The notes under the pieces: model-generated
Told to the model about the DNA's origin: nothing
Database searches by the model: none
The model's input: the letters and a program-made list of their open reading frames with translations, nothing else
Assembly (NCBI RefSeq): GCF_020520425.1
Contig: NC_079492.1
Span: 139,380,361 to 139,444,360 of the forward strand
Reading direction: 5' to 3'
DNA length: 64,000 nucleotides
Origin: Spinacia oleracea
Taxonomy: Eukaryota > Streptophyta > Magnoliopsida > Caryophyllales > Amaranthaceae
Translations under genes and position numbers: made by a program
Part shown: piece by piece, positions 48,614 to 60,107 of the stretch
Layout of the letters: every line of letters begins with the position of its first letter
How positions within the stretch are numbered: position 1 is the first letter of the stretch

Positions 48614-50684
48614 TAGAGGAGTCAATTCTGACAAACGTATCGGGTTCGGGTCGGGTTCATCGGTTCGGTTTGAAAAGGGTTCATTTAGCTATCGGGTCGG
48701 GCCAGGTTGAAAATTTAACGGCTCGGTTCGGGTTGATTGATACGAGTTCATATCGGGTCGGGTTAATATCAATTCGGGTTCATCGGGTCAGCTCAGATTG
48801 GGTCGGGTTGTAAACGGGTTTAATCGGGTTGGATTCATGTCGGGTCGGTTTATAATCGGGTCAGGTCATATCGGATCGGATATAGTCGGGTCAGCCCAGG
48901 TCGGTTCAAGTTGAAACATGCCGGGTTGTAACAAGTTCATATCATATCGGGTCGGGTTCATGTCTAATCAAGTCAACTCGGATACAAATTATAAACAATA
49001 TCGAGTTATTACTAAAATCATAATTTTCAATACATTTATATTATAATATGGAGTAAAATTTTAAGACTAGTAGAATTAGTGAGTATATAGTATATGACTT
49101 AGTTTTATCATAGACTAGATTAGGTCATGTGCACGCACGAATATTTGAAAATTATTATTTGACCATCTTTTTTATAGAATTTTTAATTGAATTATTTATT
49201 CCTTAAATCTATTGCGTAATTAATAATCTCGAATGTACTCATTTTATTATCATATAATATACAATTTTAACCTACTACGTATTATATATTTTATATGTTT
49301 TAAATGATGATCTAACTAAAATATTTAATATATTTAATATGCTAATTTGATCAAAATATTGAGTAAAAATATTTTCTATTATTGATATGACAGTTTAACT
49401 AAAATATTACCAAAATTTTCTAATAATGGCATATTCCATAATCCTATATTTTTTTCCATATATAAACATTTATACAAAAGGATAGAAAATAAAAAAAAAG
49501 AATAAAATAGACATGTCTTTTTAGGAAAGAGTTTTTGGCGGGAAAATTTTTCAACAGGAAGTGACACGTGTCATTCCTGGTGTCTCTTTTAGTATATAGT
49601 AATAGATAATGATGAACTAATGAATAATAAAATTTATAGATCACTTCGTATTCATGAAACATTTTATTGATCAACTAATAACTAATAACTAATAACGTAG
49701 TAATTAATCATTAATAATGATGAACTAATTAATATGTAATAAGTATGTAAAGATTGTAAATACAAGTTTATCATATATTCATATTAGTTTAAACAGCTTT
49801 GTTTGATGATTAAAATAAAATGCCATTAATATCGAAAACAATGGCAAATTAATTAAACTCTCTCTTTTTCTTTTGGGGTTTGTTTGCGGTTTATCTACAA
49901 TATCGCCATGGATAAACTATTACAAGCAAAATATAGTTTACTTCCTCCAAGGGTTGGGTTTATACTTTATAGGACATGATAACTTATTGCTTAGATGGAT
50001 GATATGGGTTACAAATGTTTGTTTTGCTACTTATGAAATATTATGACCGTATCAGTAATTATAGATTTATAGTTTATTACGGAGTATTTTTTATGTAAAC
50101 TATTAGCCTACTTATTAATTTATTATATTTCTTATCTTGACATTAATTTATAAAAACATTTTAGTACATAGTACAACTTTTAATTTGGATCAAATAAAAC
50201 ATGTTAAAATTGTCTTGTAGTTCGGGGGAGACGGGTTATAAATGGTTTGGATTAAACGGGATATAAACGGTTCAGGTTGAAACAGTTCGTGTAATAAACT
50301 GTCCGGGTTGAAACAGTACGGGTTGTAAATGGTCTGGGTTGAAACAGTTTGGGTTGTAAACGGTCCTGATTGAAACAGTTCAGGTTGTATACGATCCAAA
50401 TTTAACGGGATTTTCACGGGTTAAAACGGTTCGGATTGAAACAAATTGGGTCATTAACGATTTCCGTGTCCATTCGGTTCGGGTAGAAACGGTTCGGGTT
50501 GTCGCATGACGCTTTGTTATCGACAACGGATCTTAATCAGGTTAATATTTTTGAGATAGTTCGGGTTTGTGTTGAATATTATCGGATCAGATCGGATTCC
50601 GGTTCCAACTCACTGGTAAGTAACGGTTCACGATCGGATTAACCCGACGGATTCTACGGTTCAAATTGAGAATTGGCAGCTCTA
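48614..50684. mobile_element. 2.1-kb hAT-type element with perfect 8-bp duplication
   Basis: The ends tagaggagtcaattctga and (inverted) tagagctgccaattctca are imperfect inverted repeats. The exact duplication atctctat flanks both sides (48606-48613 and 50685-50692). Both arms are made of degenerate 'cgggttcgggt' and 'aaacggttcgggttg' words. The AT-rich centre has no transposase frame. A mini-Helitron is nested at 49115-49606. The element at 21680-22952 is a relative. Confidence 0.88.
49115..49606 (-). mobile_element. Mini-Helitron nested in the hAT element
   Basis: On the minus strand it starts TCTATTACTATATACTAAAA after an A. It ends CTAG before a T, with a short palindrome (gtgcacgcac region) about a dozen bases before the end. 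It is 492 bp and non-coding, and similar along much of its length to 50826-51181. Confidence 0.75.
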
Positions 50685-50825
50685 ATCTCTATCATTCATA
50701 ACCCATGACATGCTCCAACCAACTTAATTGGTGTAAAACACTATCTAGTACCAAGTAGTACTTCCCTTTGTTTCTTTATAGACACATCTTAATATTATTT
50801 GCAATACTAAAATTTTGATTATAAA

Positions 50826-51181
50826 CTAGATTAGATCTCGTGCATGCACGAATATTCTAAAATTATTTAGCTGAAATGTTCTTAACTTAAAGTTACTGTA
50901 TAATTATTAAATCTTGAACATACTCATTTATATCACATAATACGAATGATTTGACTAAAATATTACCAACATTTATATTTAGCTAATTATTATTATGTAA
51001 CATATGTTATTTCATAATCTACAAACATATTTTTTTTCCCATACATAAACAGTAAATATAAAAGGATAGAAAATAAAATAAAAATAAAGTAGAGATCTTT
51101 TAGGAAAAAACTTTAGGCGGAAAAATTTTGCACCAGAAAGTTACACGTGTTACTCATTCAGTCTGTTTTAGTATAATGTGA
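50826..51181 (-). mobile_element. Second mini-Helitron of the same family
   Basis: On the minus strand it starts TCACATTATACTAAAACAG after an A and ends CTAG before a T. A 12-base palindrome cgtgcatgcacg lies near the 3' end. The interior is shared with 49115-49606 (for example the tttaggcgg...cacgtgt region). It directly abuts the mariner-like element. Confidence 0.75.
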
Positions 51182-51452
51182 TACTCCCTCCGTTCCTAAA
51201 CATGTGTCGCTTTTGAAGCTTTGCATGGTAATTAATAAAAATGAGAAGTGCATAAGAGTTAATGATTGGGAATGATTTTTTTTTTTTTTAAAAGAAAAAA
51301 GTAGATAATTGTTTAATTAGGAAAAGTACAAAAAGAAAAGAGAGAGAAATCAGAAAATCAAACTCATTGTCATGTCATCAATCCACTACCAACAAAATCA
51401 ACCAATCAAATTACACCAAAAATACCAGGGATCATCAAAGCAAAGTAACTCA

Positions 51453-51469
51453 CCCCCCCCCCCCCCCCC
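51453..51469. repeat. Poly-C tract
   Basis: An uninterrupted run of 17 C near the inner edge of the left mariner inverted repeat. Confidence 0.9.
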
Positions 51470-51487
51470 ACACAAGGACCTCAACAC

Positions 51488-52145
51488 TAAGGGTGTTCAT
51501 GGGTGGTTAACCGTCCCGAAACAAGCGAAAATTCCGGTTCGGCATTTTCATGAATCGTAACCGTATCGGTTAGCGGTTAAACGGTTAACCGTGGTTTCGG
51601 TACGATTACCCGGTTAACCATAAACGCCTATTCCAATTTTTATTTTTGTTTTGAATCGCATTTATCGTATTATTTTTTTACTAATAATAACATTTTAAAT
51701 AGAAGATCGTGTCAAACAAAAAAAGTCCAAGCAACGTCTAAAATTACACAAGTTCATCAAGTTCAAACAAAATTACGAAGTCACGTACTCTTGTTTCAAG
51801 AATGGACTGATGAGCGAAGAGCCTAAGAAGTAATTACACTAATTGGGCTAGTAATACACAAACAAACATTTATTTTTACTAAAATACTTTAACTACAATT
51901 TTGTGATTTTGTCACCTCCAACAAAATTATATTGAATATCTTTTTTTAAAAATAAATTTCTATTTTTTCGGTTAACCGTTTTGTCAAAAATTGTAACTGT
52001 AACCGACCCGTTTAACCGTTAGTTTTGCCGGTTCGGTTACCGTAACCGTTTATGTTAATTTTTCGGTTCGATTTCCCACCCGTTTAGTCCGATTTTTTCG
52101 GTTTTCGGTACGATTTGCGGTTACGGGTTTTTATGAACACCCCTA
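51488..52145. mobile_element. hAT-type element nested in the mariner-like element
   Basis: The ends taagggtgttcatgggtgg and (inverted) taggggtgttcataaaaacc are flanked by the exact 8-bp duplication ctcaacac (51480-51487 and 52146-52153). It is 658 bp and non-coding, with 'ggttaaccgt' words in both arms. It must be younger than the mariner element it interrupts. Confidence 0.92.
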
Positions 52146-52153
52146 CTCAACAC

Positions 52154-53243
52154 TGCCCCCTTCCCCTAAACACGACCCTCCTCAATGCCGGCGCCGACGT
52201 GCCACCGTTCTCACTCCTTCAACGCCGACCATAACGCAACCAGAAAAATCATCCAAAAATTACGAACCAAATCATCAAACCAAAATTTTATCAAACCCAG
52301 AAATTATCAAAAATAATCATCAAAAATCACAAAAAATTATCAAATCCAGAAAATTCACCAATCCCAGAAATTATCAAAAAATAAAATAAAAAAATTCGAA
52401 CAAAACTAGGATTAGTTATCAAAAAAGTTCGAACAAAACTAAAATCATCAAAAAATCCGAACATGAAAAAATCATCAAAAAAGTTCAACTAAAATTCGAA
52501 TGAAACTATCAAAAAGCTAAAATTAACCCTAAATTCATAAAACCCAGACAAAAAAATCCATAAAATCACAAGAAATCATCAACCAACCCACAATCATAAA
52601 AAAAAATCATCAACAAACCCAATAATTCGTCATTAAACCAAAATAAACTAAAAAAAAATATCAAAAAAATTCAACATACCTAGCATCCAAAGCCAAAATC
52701 GAGGTTTAAAAGGTCAAATTTGACCATGAAAACTTCAGATCTGGAATTTTCATGGTCAAATTTCACCATTTAAAACAAAATCTTGAATTTTGTGGGTGAA
52801 ATAGGAGAGGGACGAACAAAAATGAAGGGGAGAGAGTCTCTTAATTAGAGTTTGTAATTAAAACTCTTATTTGAACAAGATAAATGAATCTGATAATTTA
52901 TAAACTTATTATATAAAATGTATAATCTGAATTCTATATTTAAATTGTCAAAACTATAAAGTTAAATCATGAAAACATTAATTAAATTATTAAAAGATAA
53001 ATAATACATTAAGTAATTTAAAGGGTGAAGAAATAACCAAGAAGAGAGAGAGAGGGGAAACGCCGACATGAGGAGCAGCGACGACGCCACGATGCTGCAG
53101 GTGATCGGCGGGCGACGACGTGGCAAAGGGTGGTCGGTGGTGGGAAGCTGTGGCCGATGTGAGAGGAGGAAAGAAAAGAAAGAAAGAAAAAGAAAGAGGG
53201 AAGGAGAAAAGAAGAGAGTGTCGTGAGTTTTGAGAGTGCATCA
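52154..53243. other. Mariner element interior, low-complexity
   Basis: A-rich stretch (52230-52680) of 'aaaaatcatcaaa' words, then AT-rich DNA, then a GC-richer part (53050-53180) with 'gcgacgacg' words. No coding gene is supported. Confidence 0.45.
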
Positions 53244-53464
53244 ACAAGTGCATCAAATAACTAAACAGGGGCATAGAATCAAATAAAATCAACACGTAAG
53301 GGACATATCATCGTGAATAAATAAACATGGGCATATTTCATGATAAAACCTTCCAAACTCCACATGCAACAACAAATCCTCCTTCAACAACAACAAATCC
53401 AACCCTTACCAGCAATAGATCACACTTGTCGGCCTGCAAATCCAGCTAATTAAGGGGAAAGTCA

Positions 53465-53467
<3 letters not shown>

Positions 53468-53503
<36 letters not shown>
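53468..53503. repeat. GA microsatellite
   Basis: About 18 uninterrupted GA dinucleotide units, likely length-polymorphic. Confidence 0.95.
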
Positions 53504-53507
<4 letters not shown>

Positions 53508-53640
53508 CCCCTTTGTAGACATGCAACACTGACAAAGTTAGGACCTCGAACATGCACCCTCAGATTTTTCACCACCGTCATCGAGACCTTCGTTCACCAC
53601 CATTGATTGCGGTGGTTGCCTAGAAATTTGGGTTTCAGAA

Positions 53641-53664
53641 CCCCCCCCCCCCCCCCCCCCCCCC
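53641..53664. repeat. Poly-C tract, 24 bases
   Basis: An uninterrupted C run, the second in this element. Its length is likely uncertain in any assembly. Confidence 0.9.
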
Positions 53665-54184
53665 ATGCACACCTTCAGAACAACCACCAGGGGACTTTGG
53701 TGGTGTAATCCCCCGTAAATTTATAAATTTTATTAATATATTTTAACATATAGTTATTTATATATGAATAAAATTTATGAATTCTATTAGTATATATTTT
53801 AATGTATAGTTAATTTTATTTAAATATATTCTAAGTATTTTAATGATTTATGCAAGTCAAATATTTATTAGAATCATGCTTTGAAAAGGATTTGAAATAT
53901 GGAAATACTTTTTAGATTTGGAAAATATTTCTAAATGGGTTTGAGGAACTCAAACACTCTCAAATTGGGATAAGGAATCCTAATCTTAGCCCAATTATTT
54001 TTCCTAAGCCTATAAAATACATAAGCTCCATAAACCCCATAAACTCCAAATTTTATTGTTGTTGCATGTGGAATTTGGCCCTGTTTTATCATGAAATATG
54101 CCCTGTTTAGTTATTGATGATGATATGTCCCTTGCATATTGATTTTATTTGATTCCATGCCCATTTTCAGTTATTTGATCATAT

Positions 54185-54330
54185 GATTTTTACTTGATGG
54201 AATGACCATGTTTTGTTGATTTGTACTTGGTGAAAGGTCCCTTTTCCGATTGATTTTTACTTGATGAAATGTCCAGTTTGTGATAATATTTACTAGATGA
54301 AATGTCCCTATTTGTGTTGAATGTTTTAAA
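54185..54330. repeat. Tandem array with 'acttgatgaaatgtcc' core
   Basis: Four degenerate units of about 34 bp carry acttgatgaaatgtcc or a variant (acttgatggaatgacc, acttggtgaaaggtcc, actagatgaaatgtcc). Confidence 0.75.
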
Positions 54331-54599
54331 AAATAAACATATTTGCATGTCCCTTTGATCTTCCCCTGAGTATTGTCCATGTTTCTTAAATATGTGTCAT
54401 GTTTTGTCTCTGTTGTGTTGATATGTGATGAGCCTTTCACTTTGCACGTTGAGAATTTATCTTCGTTTTGTAAACCATAATGCGCCATTAGCATCAAGTC
54501 GTTAGTTGTTTGAGGCTTTTGTGTGTTAAGTGTTTGTGAACATGGTGTTCTTCAATGAAGCTTGAGGAAATTTGGGATCCCAAAAATATGGTTTATTTT

Positions 54600-56370
54600 G
54601 GCTTTACGATCTTTTGTCAGTTTTAATGTGTTAGGAAACAAATTGATTTCTTTACATATAAACTGGCATTAGATCGTGAAGGCAATTCATGTCTTGTTTG
54701 TTGAGTTGTTAGTTGTCCCCTTAAGTAGCTTTATTGTGTGTGATCAATGATGAATCTTTCATATGCTGAGAAACAAATCCAATAAACTACAACCGCTCAT
54801 GATGTCATTAGTATCAATGATATGTTTTTCAGGCCTAAGTGTTTGTAGTTTGAATTTCTGACAATGAAGCTTGGGGACATTCTGAGAACCTTTTGATTGA
54901 TCAATATTGTTGTTTAGGTGGTTCTTCTAAGGGAATTGAGTGATTGTTTACTATTCAATTTTATGCAATTTCTGAATTCCCTTCGAAAGAACCACCAAAA
55001 TATTATGTTTGATCAATGATGATTCCTAATTGTCCCCTTTATGTGCTTCAAATGTGTTAATGTGGTGTTAGTGATATTCAATGATGTCACTGTTGATCTT
55101 CTGAGATTATTCCTTCTTAAAATGTCCTTTAACTTCTTTTTTCGAACGGAGTGAATGTCATTTCACATGATCAAATGTGAATATCAATATAGTAACTCTG
55201 TTCGGCAGAAAAATGTTAAAGTTACGATAATATTGAAACAAAATGATCAATGATGTAAATAACAAATCTGAGTTTGAACCCCTACATTACTCTTATGATG
55301 TTTGATCTTGTGAGATCCTTTAATGTAGTGTTAGTGATATTCAATGATGCTTGGGAACATGCTGAAATCCTTTAACGTGGTGTCAGTGGTATTCAATTAT
55401 GCTTTTGTTGATAATTTGAGATTATTGTTTCTTAAAATGTCCTTTAACTCCTTTTGTCAAACGGAGTGAATGATATTCACATGACCCAATGTGAATATCA
55501 GTTATTCCATTAGGCAAAAGGATGTTAAAATTTTGATAAATAGAGAAACAAAATGATCAATGATGTATGCCAACTAATCTGAGATTGAAACCCTACATTC
55601 ATTCATTCAAGCGTTCAAAAGGTAACTTTGCTTAAAAAACATGATTTGTGCAGCCTTTTCGATCTTTTGCCAGTTTTAATGTGTTAGGAAACAAATAGAT
55701 TCTTTCACATATAAATTGACATTAGATTGTGAAGGCAATTCATATCTTGTTTGTTGAGTAGTTAGCTGTCCCCTTTAGTACCTTTATTGCGTGTGATCAA
55801 TGATGAGTCTTTCATATGTTGAGAAGCAAAACCAATAAACTACAAACACTAATGCTGCCATTAGTATCAATGATGATGCTTTTCCGACACTAGGTGTTTG
55901 TAGTTTGGATTTGTGATTGTGATGCTTGGGGACATTCTGAGATCATTGGATTGTTATCAACATTGTTGTTTTGACTTAATTAATGACAAGGTGGTTCTTC
56001 GAAATGGATTAAGAAATTTTTTGTTGTCCAATTGTACACAATTTCTCAATCCCCTTCGAGAGAACCACCACATTGCAACATTTGTTTATGTATGATCAAT
56101 GATGATTCCTAACTATCCCCTTTATGTGCTTCAAATGTGTTAATGTGGTGTTAGTGATATTCAATGATATCATTGTTGATAATCTGAGATTATTGTTTCT
56201 TAAAATATCTTTTAACTTCTTTTGTCTAATGGAGTGAATGATATTCACATGACTCAATGTGAATATCAATTATTGCGTTGGGCAAAAGAATGTTAATGTT
56301 TGGATAAATAGAGAAACAGAATGGTCAATGATGTATGTCAACTAATCCGAGATTGAAACCCTACATTTCT
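54600..56370. repeat. Large direct duplication with internal hairpins
   Basis: Copy A (about 54605-55290) and copy B (about 55660-56365) align over nearly 700 bp. Matching starts are gatcttttgtcagttttaat and gatcttttgccagttttaat, offset about 1.06 kb. A third, partial copy (about 55305-55605) repeats the right part. Each full copy holds one hairpin closed by ggtggttctt/aagaaccacc (54917-54996; 55990-56069, the latter with agaaccacc). Another hairpin is closed by 'taactt' and 'gttaaa' around 'ttcacat...atgtgaa'. The copies are non-coding. Confidence 0.85.
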
Positions 56371-56769
56371 ATATTGACTTGTGATGTTTGATCTTGTTAT
56401 GTTTGATTTGTGATGAGTCTATCATTGATGTCATCGTTGTTTATCTGAGATTTTAATTGACCATTAGTATCTGCTTTCTAATGGAGTTAATTTCCTTTCG
56501 CATTTTAGTTTGTGAAAGTCCTTCACTTCATTAGGAAACAGGATATTGATGTCATTGTCCATGATGAAAAATAACCTATCTGAGATAAGATTTAAACATT
56601 TCATTCATTCAAGCTTTCAAAATGTTACTTTGTTTACAAAATATTTTGCATACATGTATTGCTTACACTCAAGCTTCCAAAAGTGACTAATTGTCCCCAA
56701 AAAATACATGTCCCCAAAACATACAAGTCGTTTCAACCCAAATCCTTAGTCCCCTAGATGCTCTTTTTG

Positions 56770-56955
56770 TGTCTGGTATATCTGGCATGTCTTCCCATTA
56801 TTGACTTTTTTTGTGCATTTGAGCTCTCTAGTATGTCTGTCCATGCTTGACTTGCTCTGTTTGCTTGTGCATTTGAGCTTTCTGGTATGTCTTTCCATGC
56901 ATGACTTGCTTTGTTTTCTTGTGTATATGAGCTCTCTGGTATGTCTTCCCTTGTT
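56770..56955. repeat. 54-bp tandem repeat, about three units
   Basis: Units contain ttgtgcatttgagctctct and 'gtatgtctttccatgcatga'. It sits just past the 3' end of the transposase frame. Confidence 0.75.
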
Positions 56956-57046
56956 GCACGAGTTGTGTTTATTTGTGATTTGGGCTCTCTGCCATGTATT
57001 GTAAATTTTCAGTTTCATGTCTATTTTGTGTACCATAAAAGAACTC

Positions 57047-58525
57047 TCATCCATCATGTACATCCCACATTGGTGTTATGACTTGAACTGGTAGTCTTCC
57101 CTGACTTAAAAGTCTTGCCTTGTTCACATGTGGTACATCATAGTCATCGGAACCCTTGGCCATCACATATTGGTATGATAATAAAACATTCCCAAGTGTT
57201 CTTGCATCTAACTCATAGGATGCTTGGTTTATTGCATCCATCATATCATATCATCAACATCCTTTGCCATTTTCTTGTGCATTAAAGATTGAATACTTCT
57301 GAAAAAACCCAAGTCTAAAATGTTTAGGTCTGGACTGTTTGGTGGTTGTAGAACAAGAATGATTGTTAAGTCTCCTTGTTGATGCACTTGTTGCCACTTT
57401 GGATAAGATTGAGTCTCGTTGCATGATTATTGTTTTTGGACCTTCATCGTGTGGCCATTTCTGCATGATTGCTGGTAAATGTAATTGATGAGCATGTCCC
57501 TTGTTTCTTTTTGTTTGACTGATTCAACCACCTCAGTGACCATTGTCCCCTTGTCTCTGTTTTTTATTTCCTCTTTTTTGCTTCTTGATAAGTAAATGGA
57601 AAGATCCCCAATTTCCCATCAAATGTGAATTCATCTTGAGTATTGAATCTTGGTCTTGCAACTGCTATTGTGAACATTACCTTTGGTATGAACTTGCTTG
57701 ACTTTCCTGATATGTATTTGCCCCTTTCGCTCCTCCCTAAGTATGCCCTTTGTGCTTTTTGCACAAGTTGAACCACTTCTCATCAATATGCACAAAGTCA
57801 TACATAGTTTGGTACTCCCTCTTATTTTGTGGATTGTCCCCTGCAAGTAAATCTAGAACCCACTTGACCCTTTGTAGCATGTTTGGTCTTGAAAACCAGG
57901 ATGTAGAGGGTTTGTGTGCGGTCTAACAACACTCTTTTTTTTTTTTTATCATTCTCCAAAGGGTTGTTGATCCAATATGTCGTATCATTGCCAATGCATG
58001 TTCTGTCACCCATGCTTAGTTGTGTAATGTTGTCTTGTTCCACTTGGATTCTTTTCCTGCCTACATTTTGTGCCTTTGTTGCCATCTTTTTGCGCTTTTG
58101 CTTGCCTCCATATCCGGTTGACTTTTCTTGGATGAACATTGTAGATTCGAGCAATAACTTTAATGGCTCCATGGTATGGTTTGTTCTTGTCCCCTTTGTA
58201 GTGGTTGTTCAACAACCACATGAGGATTTACAACCTTGTGTCACAGTTAAGCCTTGGCTTCTTCTTGATTTGATGACCCCTTGTCCCTACAATTTGTTGT
58301 TGCTGCAAGTGGCTTTGATGATGCTCCAAAGATGCTGGTTCATTCAGGTCAAATGGAAACACAACATGTTCCATGTCCCATGTTTCTTCTGCTGCGTCAT
58401 TCAAATCAAAATAAATCCCCTCATCATCAATGTTGTCACCATCTTCATCTGATTATGGTATCCAACCATCTTTGATGTTCCACGCATCATCTTGGCCGGC
58501 ATTGTGCTTCATCATTTGCCTCCAT
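57047..58525 (-). pseudogene. Plant mariner (MLE) transposase, inactivated
   Basis: Cut-and-paste DDD transposase of plant mariner-like elements. Reading the minus strand across several frames: a likely start near 58525 (MEANDEAQ), an acidic/Asn-rich N-terminal part (YFDLNDAAEETWDMEHVVFP), the helix-turn-helix region (IARIYNVHPRKVNRIWRQAK, about 58150-58090), VHIDEKWF with the first catalytic Asp (about 57780-57805), KVMFTIAVARPRF, KTIIMQRDS with the second, and PPNSPDLNILDLGFF with the third (about 57325-57360), then VPHVNKARLLSQGRLPVQV near the C-terminus. All three Asp motifs are visible. An in-frame stop precedes the HTH (about 58236) and at least two or three frameshifts follow, so it cannot make a full protein. 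Confidence 0.88.
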
Positions 58526-59043
58526 TTAAGTCTGAGCAGAAGAAGCCAAAGCAAGGAAGCTCCAGCACCTGCTTTGATTTTTTTTTCTATATGTTTTCCT
58601 TTAGTTTTTGGTTCTCAACTTTCTGAAATTTTTCTCTCTCCTGATATGTATGAAAAAAGGGAGACAAAAGTCCCATTTTGCCAAAAAAAATTCCCTCTAA
58701 AAATAAATTTTCCCCACTTTCACATGTGATCCGTGTAATTTTGTTCCTGCAATTCTATTTGTTGATGGATTTTATTGTTGTAATTCCATTGGTTACTTTT
58801 TGAGTTAATGGATTGGTGACATGGCAGACATGGCAGTCCCCTTACTTTTCTGATTTCCCTCCTCTTTTTTCTCCCACTTTATACATTAAACAATAATCTA
58901 CTTTATCCTTTAAAAAAAACACACTCTCAATCATTACCTCTTACACATTTCTCATTTTTATTATGCACCGCGCAAACTTTCAAATAGGACACATATTTAA
59001 GAACGGAGGGAGTACTAAAAACTTTAAGAATAATCCAACAACA

Positions 59044-59320
59044 TACCCCCTCCGTATTTTAAAAAGAGATACATTTTGACCGACACGTAGTTTTAGGAGA
59101 GTGAGTTGAATTTATTAAAATAAGATGAAGGTGGGATAGTGGGTGAATTATTTATTATAGTAAAAGGATGATGTGAGTAAGTGTAAGGACCACAAGAAAG
59201 AGAGAAATATTAATATTATTGGAATTGGGACCAAAACATGTCAGAAAAGGAAAATGTATCTCTTTTTAAAATACGACCTTTTAAGAAAAGTGTATCTCTT
59301 TTTAAGACACGGAGGGAGTA
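59044..59320. mobile_element. Stowaway MITE with duplicated right end
   Basis: The left end is taccccctccgtattttaaa and the right end is taagacacggagggagta. The right arm holds two copies of 'tgtatctctttttaa', as if the terminus were tandemly duplicated. It interrupts an older MITE whose halves (59015-59043 and 59321-59400) match the Stowaway at 42808. Confidence 0.8.
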
Positions 59321-60107
59321 TTACATAATAACATTTAATTTTTATATAGTAGTAAAAAAAAATTGGTCAAAGTTAATGTTTGAATTGTGAAAAAGTCAAT
59401 ATGTGAGTTAACCCCATGATTGGGGTCTAAATGTTACAAAAAATCACTAATTGAGACTTTACCTATTTTTTGTCAATAATTGGGACCTCGTCTTACTTTT
59501 CTAGCCAAAGTTAACTATGGTGGTTAAAGAAATATTAAGTACCCGAGTTAAGAAATATAATAACATTTTATTTTTGCAAAAGTACAAAAATAGTTAATTA
59601 TTTATTATTCTTACTCCACCAATTCCCCCTCTTGAATAGACATCATTGAAAACTATCAACACCACATTAATTTTTATTTCCTTTATTAATGGAGATCGTC
59701 CATTGTAGTTCACAATTCAACGATAATTTGAACAAAAAATGTTAAGTAACTAATTTCTAATATTCACATAATTTAATATAAAGCAAAATGTTTGTTGAAT
59801 GTTTTAACATAGACCTATAAAATGGGTCATGTTAAGGGAGGGTCGGGCCCAAACTTAAATGGGTATGTTGGTTCAGGTCATAACACAAGTCATATTCAGT
59901 CAGGTCGGCTCATAGTCCATTTAGCATAACCCAACCCGCTCCGAACCCTTTTTTTTCTTTTTTCCAGAAAATGAGTATATGAGTCACAACCTAAAAGTAC
60001 TTTGTACTCTGTATCAATCTATCATACTTTCCATTGCATGTAACCCCTTTAAAAAACATCTTTATTCGAACACATCTTTATCATGTAAAATTTGCTCTCC
60101 TTATGTT
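59321..60107. other. Intergenic, MITE and hAT remnants
   Basis: 59321-59400 is the right half of an older Stowaway MITE (ttggtcaaagttaatgtttg shared with 43228-43250). 59840-59950 has 'gggtcgggcc' and 'aacccaacccg' words like the hAT arms elsewhere. No gene is seen. Confidence 0.5.

Larger units (their letters stand above)
53244..54178. repeat. Internal inverted repeat pair around a microsatellite
   Basis: The left arm (53244-53380: catcaaataactaaacaggg, 'gggcatatttcatgataaaa', 'ccacatgcaacaacaa') is inverted in the right arm (about 54060-54178). The spacer of about 680 bp holds a GA run and a poly-C run. It may be a nested element or an internal duplication. No target duplication was found. 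Confidence 0.7.
51182..59014 (-). mobile_element. Mariner-like element (plant MLE) with about 250-bp terminal inverted repeats
   Basis: The left end tactccctccgttcctaaac and the inverse of the right end tactccctccgttcttaaat begin a similarity that continues about 240-260 bp inward on both sides, ending near 51440 and 58730. Each end includes the TA target. A dead transposase lies on the minus strand near the right end. The 7.8-kb length comes partly from nested DNA (hAT at 51488-52145) and a repeat-rich interior (53.0-56.7 kb). It shares its terminal words with Stowaway MITEs, which are thought to be mobilised by such elements. Confidence 0.8.

Noticed and set aside
52990-53295. Open frame rich in Leu, Phe and Ser
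   Set aside because: Low-complexity GA-rich DNA inside the mariner element; no recognisable domain.
54185-56370. CRISPR-like or satellite array
   Set aside because: Unit sizes and spacing are irregular, units are degenerate, and the setting is a plant transposon interior.
57916-58452. Plus-strand open frame of 178 codons
   Set aside because: Antisense to the mariner transposase, whose motifs are clear on the minus strand.
51182-59014. Mutator-like (MULE) element because of long inverted ends
   Set aside because: No 9-bp duplication; TA flanks, CTCCCTCCGT ends and a mariner DDD transposase point to Tc1/mariner.
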